Shown in pieces: positions 6,253-6,602 of a DNA stretch of 6,602 nucleotides. This stretch comes from Deltaproteobacteria bacterium. Its GTDB lineage: Bacteria > Desulfobacterota > Desulfobacteria > Desulfobacterales > ETH-SRB1. Each line of letters opens with the position of its first letter. Within the stretch, counting starts at the first letter, position 1. Under the pieces are notes generated by a model that saw nothing but the letters and a program-made list of their open reading frames with translations, had not been told where the DNA came from and did not search any database. Where the stretch lies: positions 1-6,602 of the forward strand of contig DAOUSD010000100.1 in the NCBI GenBank assembly GCA_030627405.1. Reading direction: 5' to 3'. A program made the translations under genes and the position numbers.

Positions 6253-6258
6253 TTTCAA

Positions 6259-6402
6259 TTATCTTTACTACCTTGAACGATTCGGTATCATTCTATTAAA
6301 AAAATGACCAAGAACATATTTAACAGAAGCATTTGTGAATAACTAATTGAAATTATAATTAATTTTTAATCAATTATTACGATTGAATAAAAATATCAAC
6401 AC
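6259..6402 (-). promoter_or_regulatory. AT-rich upstream region of the operon with a possible promoter
   Basis: This very AT-rich stretch precedes the first gene of the operon and must hold its promoter unless transcription reads through from the four-helix-bundle gene. On the minus strand a perfect TATAAT occurs (6352-6357), about 100 nt before the STAS start, but no good -35 box lies 17 bp upstream. A TTGATA further upstream has no well-placed -10. An inverted repeat TAATTGA/TCAATTA (6344-6350 and 6370-6376) surrounds the TATAAT and could be an operator, although such palindromes arise easily in AT-rich DNA. I saw no clear sigma-54 or sigma-28 promoter. The assignment is tentative. Confidence 0.3.
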
Positions 6403-6436
6403 CTTTTTCCAAATAATTGCGACCTGTGCGGTTAGC
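6403..6436 (-). repeat. Right arm of the inverted repeat bracketing the operon
   Basis: Positions 6417-6436 are the exact reverse complement of 101-120, and 6403-6416 match 121-134 with a one-base gap. The core reads GCACAGGTCGCAA on the minus strand. It follows the right heptad array exactly as the left core follows the left array, so each array plus core forms one composite unit present twice in opposite orientation. Confidence 0.8.
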
Positions 6437-6457
6437 TTTTAGCCATTAGCGGTTAGC
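6430..6457 (-). repeat. Heptad array, four GCTAAnn units (right)
   Basis: Read on the minus strand the units are GCTAACC, GCTAATG, GCTAAAA and GCTAACC. The first units lie inside the end of the four-helix-bundle gene and encode its last residues (KLTANG) and its TAA stop. The array is followed on the minus strand by the same GCACAGGTCGCAA core as the left array. Confidence 0.85.
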
Positions 6458-6602
6458 TTTTGGATAAAACTGTTAAACATCCTCTTTACCTCATTGACCT
6501 GTTGATTAAGTTCTCTATATGTTTCATCCTGTATATAATTGAGATCGCAAGCGAGAAGCATCTGATATTCCACCTCGCTTGCAGATCCGGCAGCGATGCT
6601 CA
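6439..6602 (-). CDS. Four-helix-bundle protein (S23 / 23S rRNA IVS family), 3' end, partial
   Basis: The frame is open from the right window edge to TAA at 6439-6441 and gives the last 53 residues of a protein. The visible part begins SIAAGSASEVEYQ, continues MLLACDLNYIQDETY, and ends RELNQQVNEVKRM and FNSFIQKLTANG. The GSxSExEYQxxLAxDLxYI pattern followed by a VNEVKRM helix is the usual C-terminal half of small four-helix-bundle proteins (about 110-125 residues) first known from intervening sequences of 23S rRNA. The DGR accessory protein Avd shares this fold, but no reverse transcriptase or template repeat is visible here. Function is unknown. It reads in the same direction as the chemosensory operon, ending about 190 nt upstream of it. 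The final residues and stop come from the heptad array. The start lies outside the window, so intactness cannot be judged. Confidence 0.8.
   Translation of the reverse strand, partial: SIAAGSASEVEYQMLLACDLNYIQDETYRELNQQVNEVKRMFNSFIQKLTANG
6476..6517 (-). repeat. Direct repeat copy 2 (four-helix-bundle 3' segment)
   Basis: This copy is 41 of 42 bases identical to 3-44 and lies within the C-terminal coding region of the right-hand four-helix-bundle gene. Together the two copies place the whole operon between direct repeats about 6.5 kb apart, a geometry that could support excision or duplication by homologous recombination, although 42 bp is short. Confidence 0.88.

Noticed and set aside
6439..6602. 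Diversity-generating retroelement accessory (Avd) gene
   Set aside because: Avd shares the four-helix-bundle fold, but there is no reverse transcriptase, template repeat or variable repeat in the window, and the tail fits the S23/IVS family better.
1..6602. CRISPR array, tRNA, rRNA or riboswitch
   Set aside because: The only regular repeats are the 7-bp heptads, far too short for CRISPR, and no tRNA-like cloverleaf, rRNA core sequence or recognisable riboswitch was seen in the two short intergenic stretches.

Overview
The window holds one compact chemosensory operon, six genes all read on the minus strand, flanked on both sides by fragments and repeats of a four-helix-bundle (S23 / 23S rRNA intervening-sequence type) gene family. 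The moderately AT-rich DNA, the abundance of CxxCH haem sites, a receptor whose sensor domain carries a haem c motif, the STAS-CheY-CheA gene order and the four-helix-bundle genes with GCTAA-type heptad repeats all suggest an anaerobic or respiratory deltaproteobacterium (Desulfobacterota, or a Geobacter/Desulfobacter-like lineage). This placement is inference from gene content; no taxonomic marker is present.

Layout in the direction of transcription (right to left). 6439-6602: 3' end of a four-helix-bundle gene whose last codons lie inside a 7-bp repeat array. 6259-6438: the remainder of that array, an inverted-repeat arm and an AT-rich upstream region with a possible promoter. 5956-6252: STAS protein. 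5573-5959: CheY-like receiver. 3465-5576: CheA kinase. 2949-3455: exported tetrahaem cytochrome c. 618-2927: membrane chemoreceptor (MCP) with a periplasmic CxxCH haem motif, HAMP, a Cys-containing PAS and a signalling hairpin. 169-618: CheW. 56-168: a short untranslated stretch with the second heptad array and the second inverted-repeat arm. 2-55: the first 18 codons of another four-helix-bundle-like ORF that looks internally deleted and runs off the left edge.

The six operon genes are tightly packed. There are ATGA overlaps at STAS/cheY and cheY/cheA, a Shine-Dalgarno overlapping the cheA stop for the cytochrome, a 21-nt gap before mcp, and a TGATG overlap at mcp/cheW. They are therefore probably co-transcribed and in part translationally coupled. 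The likely working model is as follows: a periplasmic redox or ligand signal read by the haem of the MCP, possibly exchanged with the co-encoded cytochrome, is passed through HAMP and PAS to a CheA-CheW array, then to the CheY-like regulator, with the STAS protein as an accessory of unknown output. No cheR, cheB, cheD or cheC/cheX is present in the window. The receptor nevertheless ends in an aromatic-x-x-aromatic motif resembling a CheR/CheB tether, so adaptation enzymes may be encoded elsewhere.

The most interesting points are the cytochrome gene placed between cheA and a haem-motif receptor, the Asp-to-Gly change in the CheA N box, the extra GspE-N-terminus-like module in CheA, and the repeat architecture bracketing the operon. 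No tRNA, rRNA, CRISPR array, transposase or integrase was seen.
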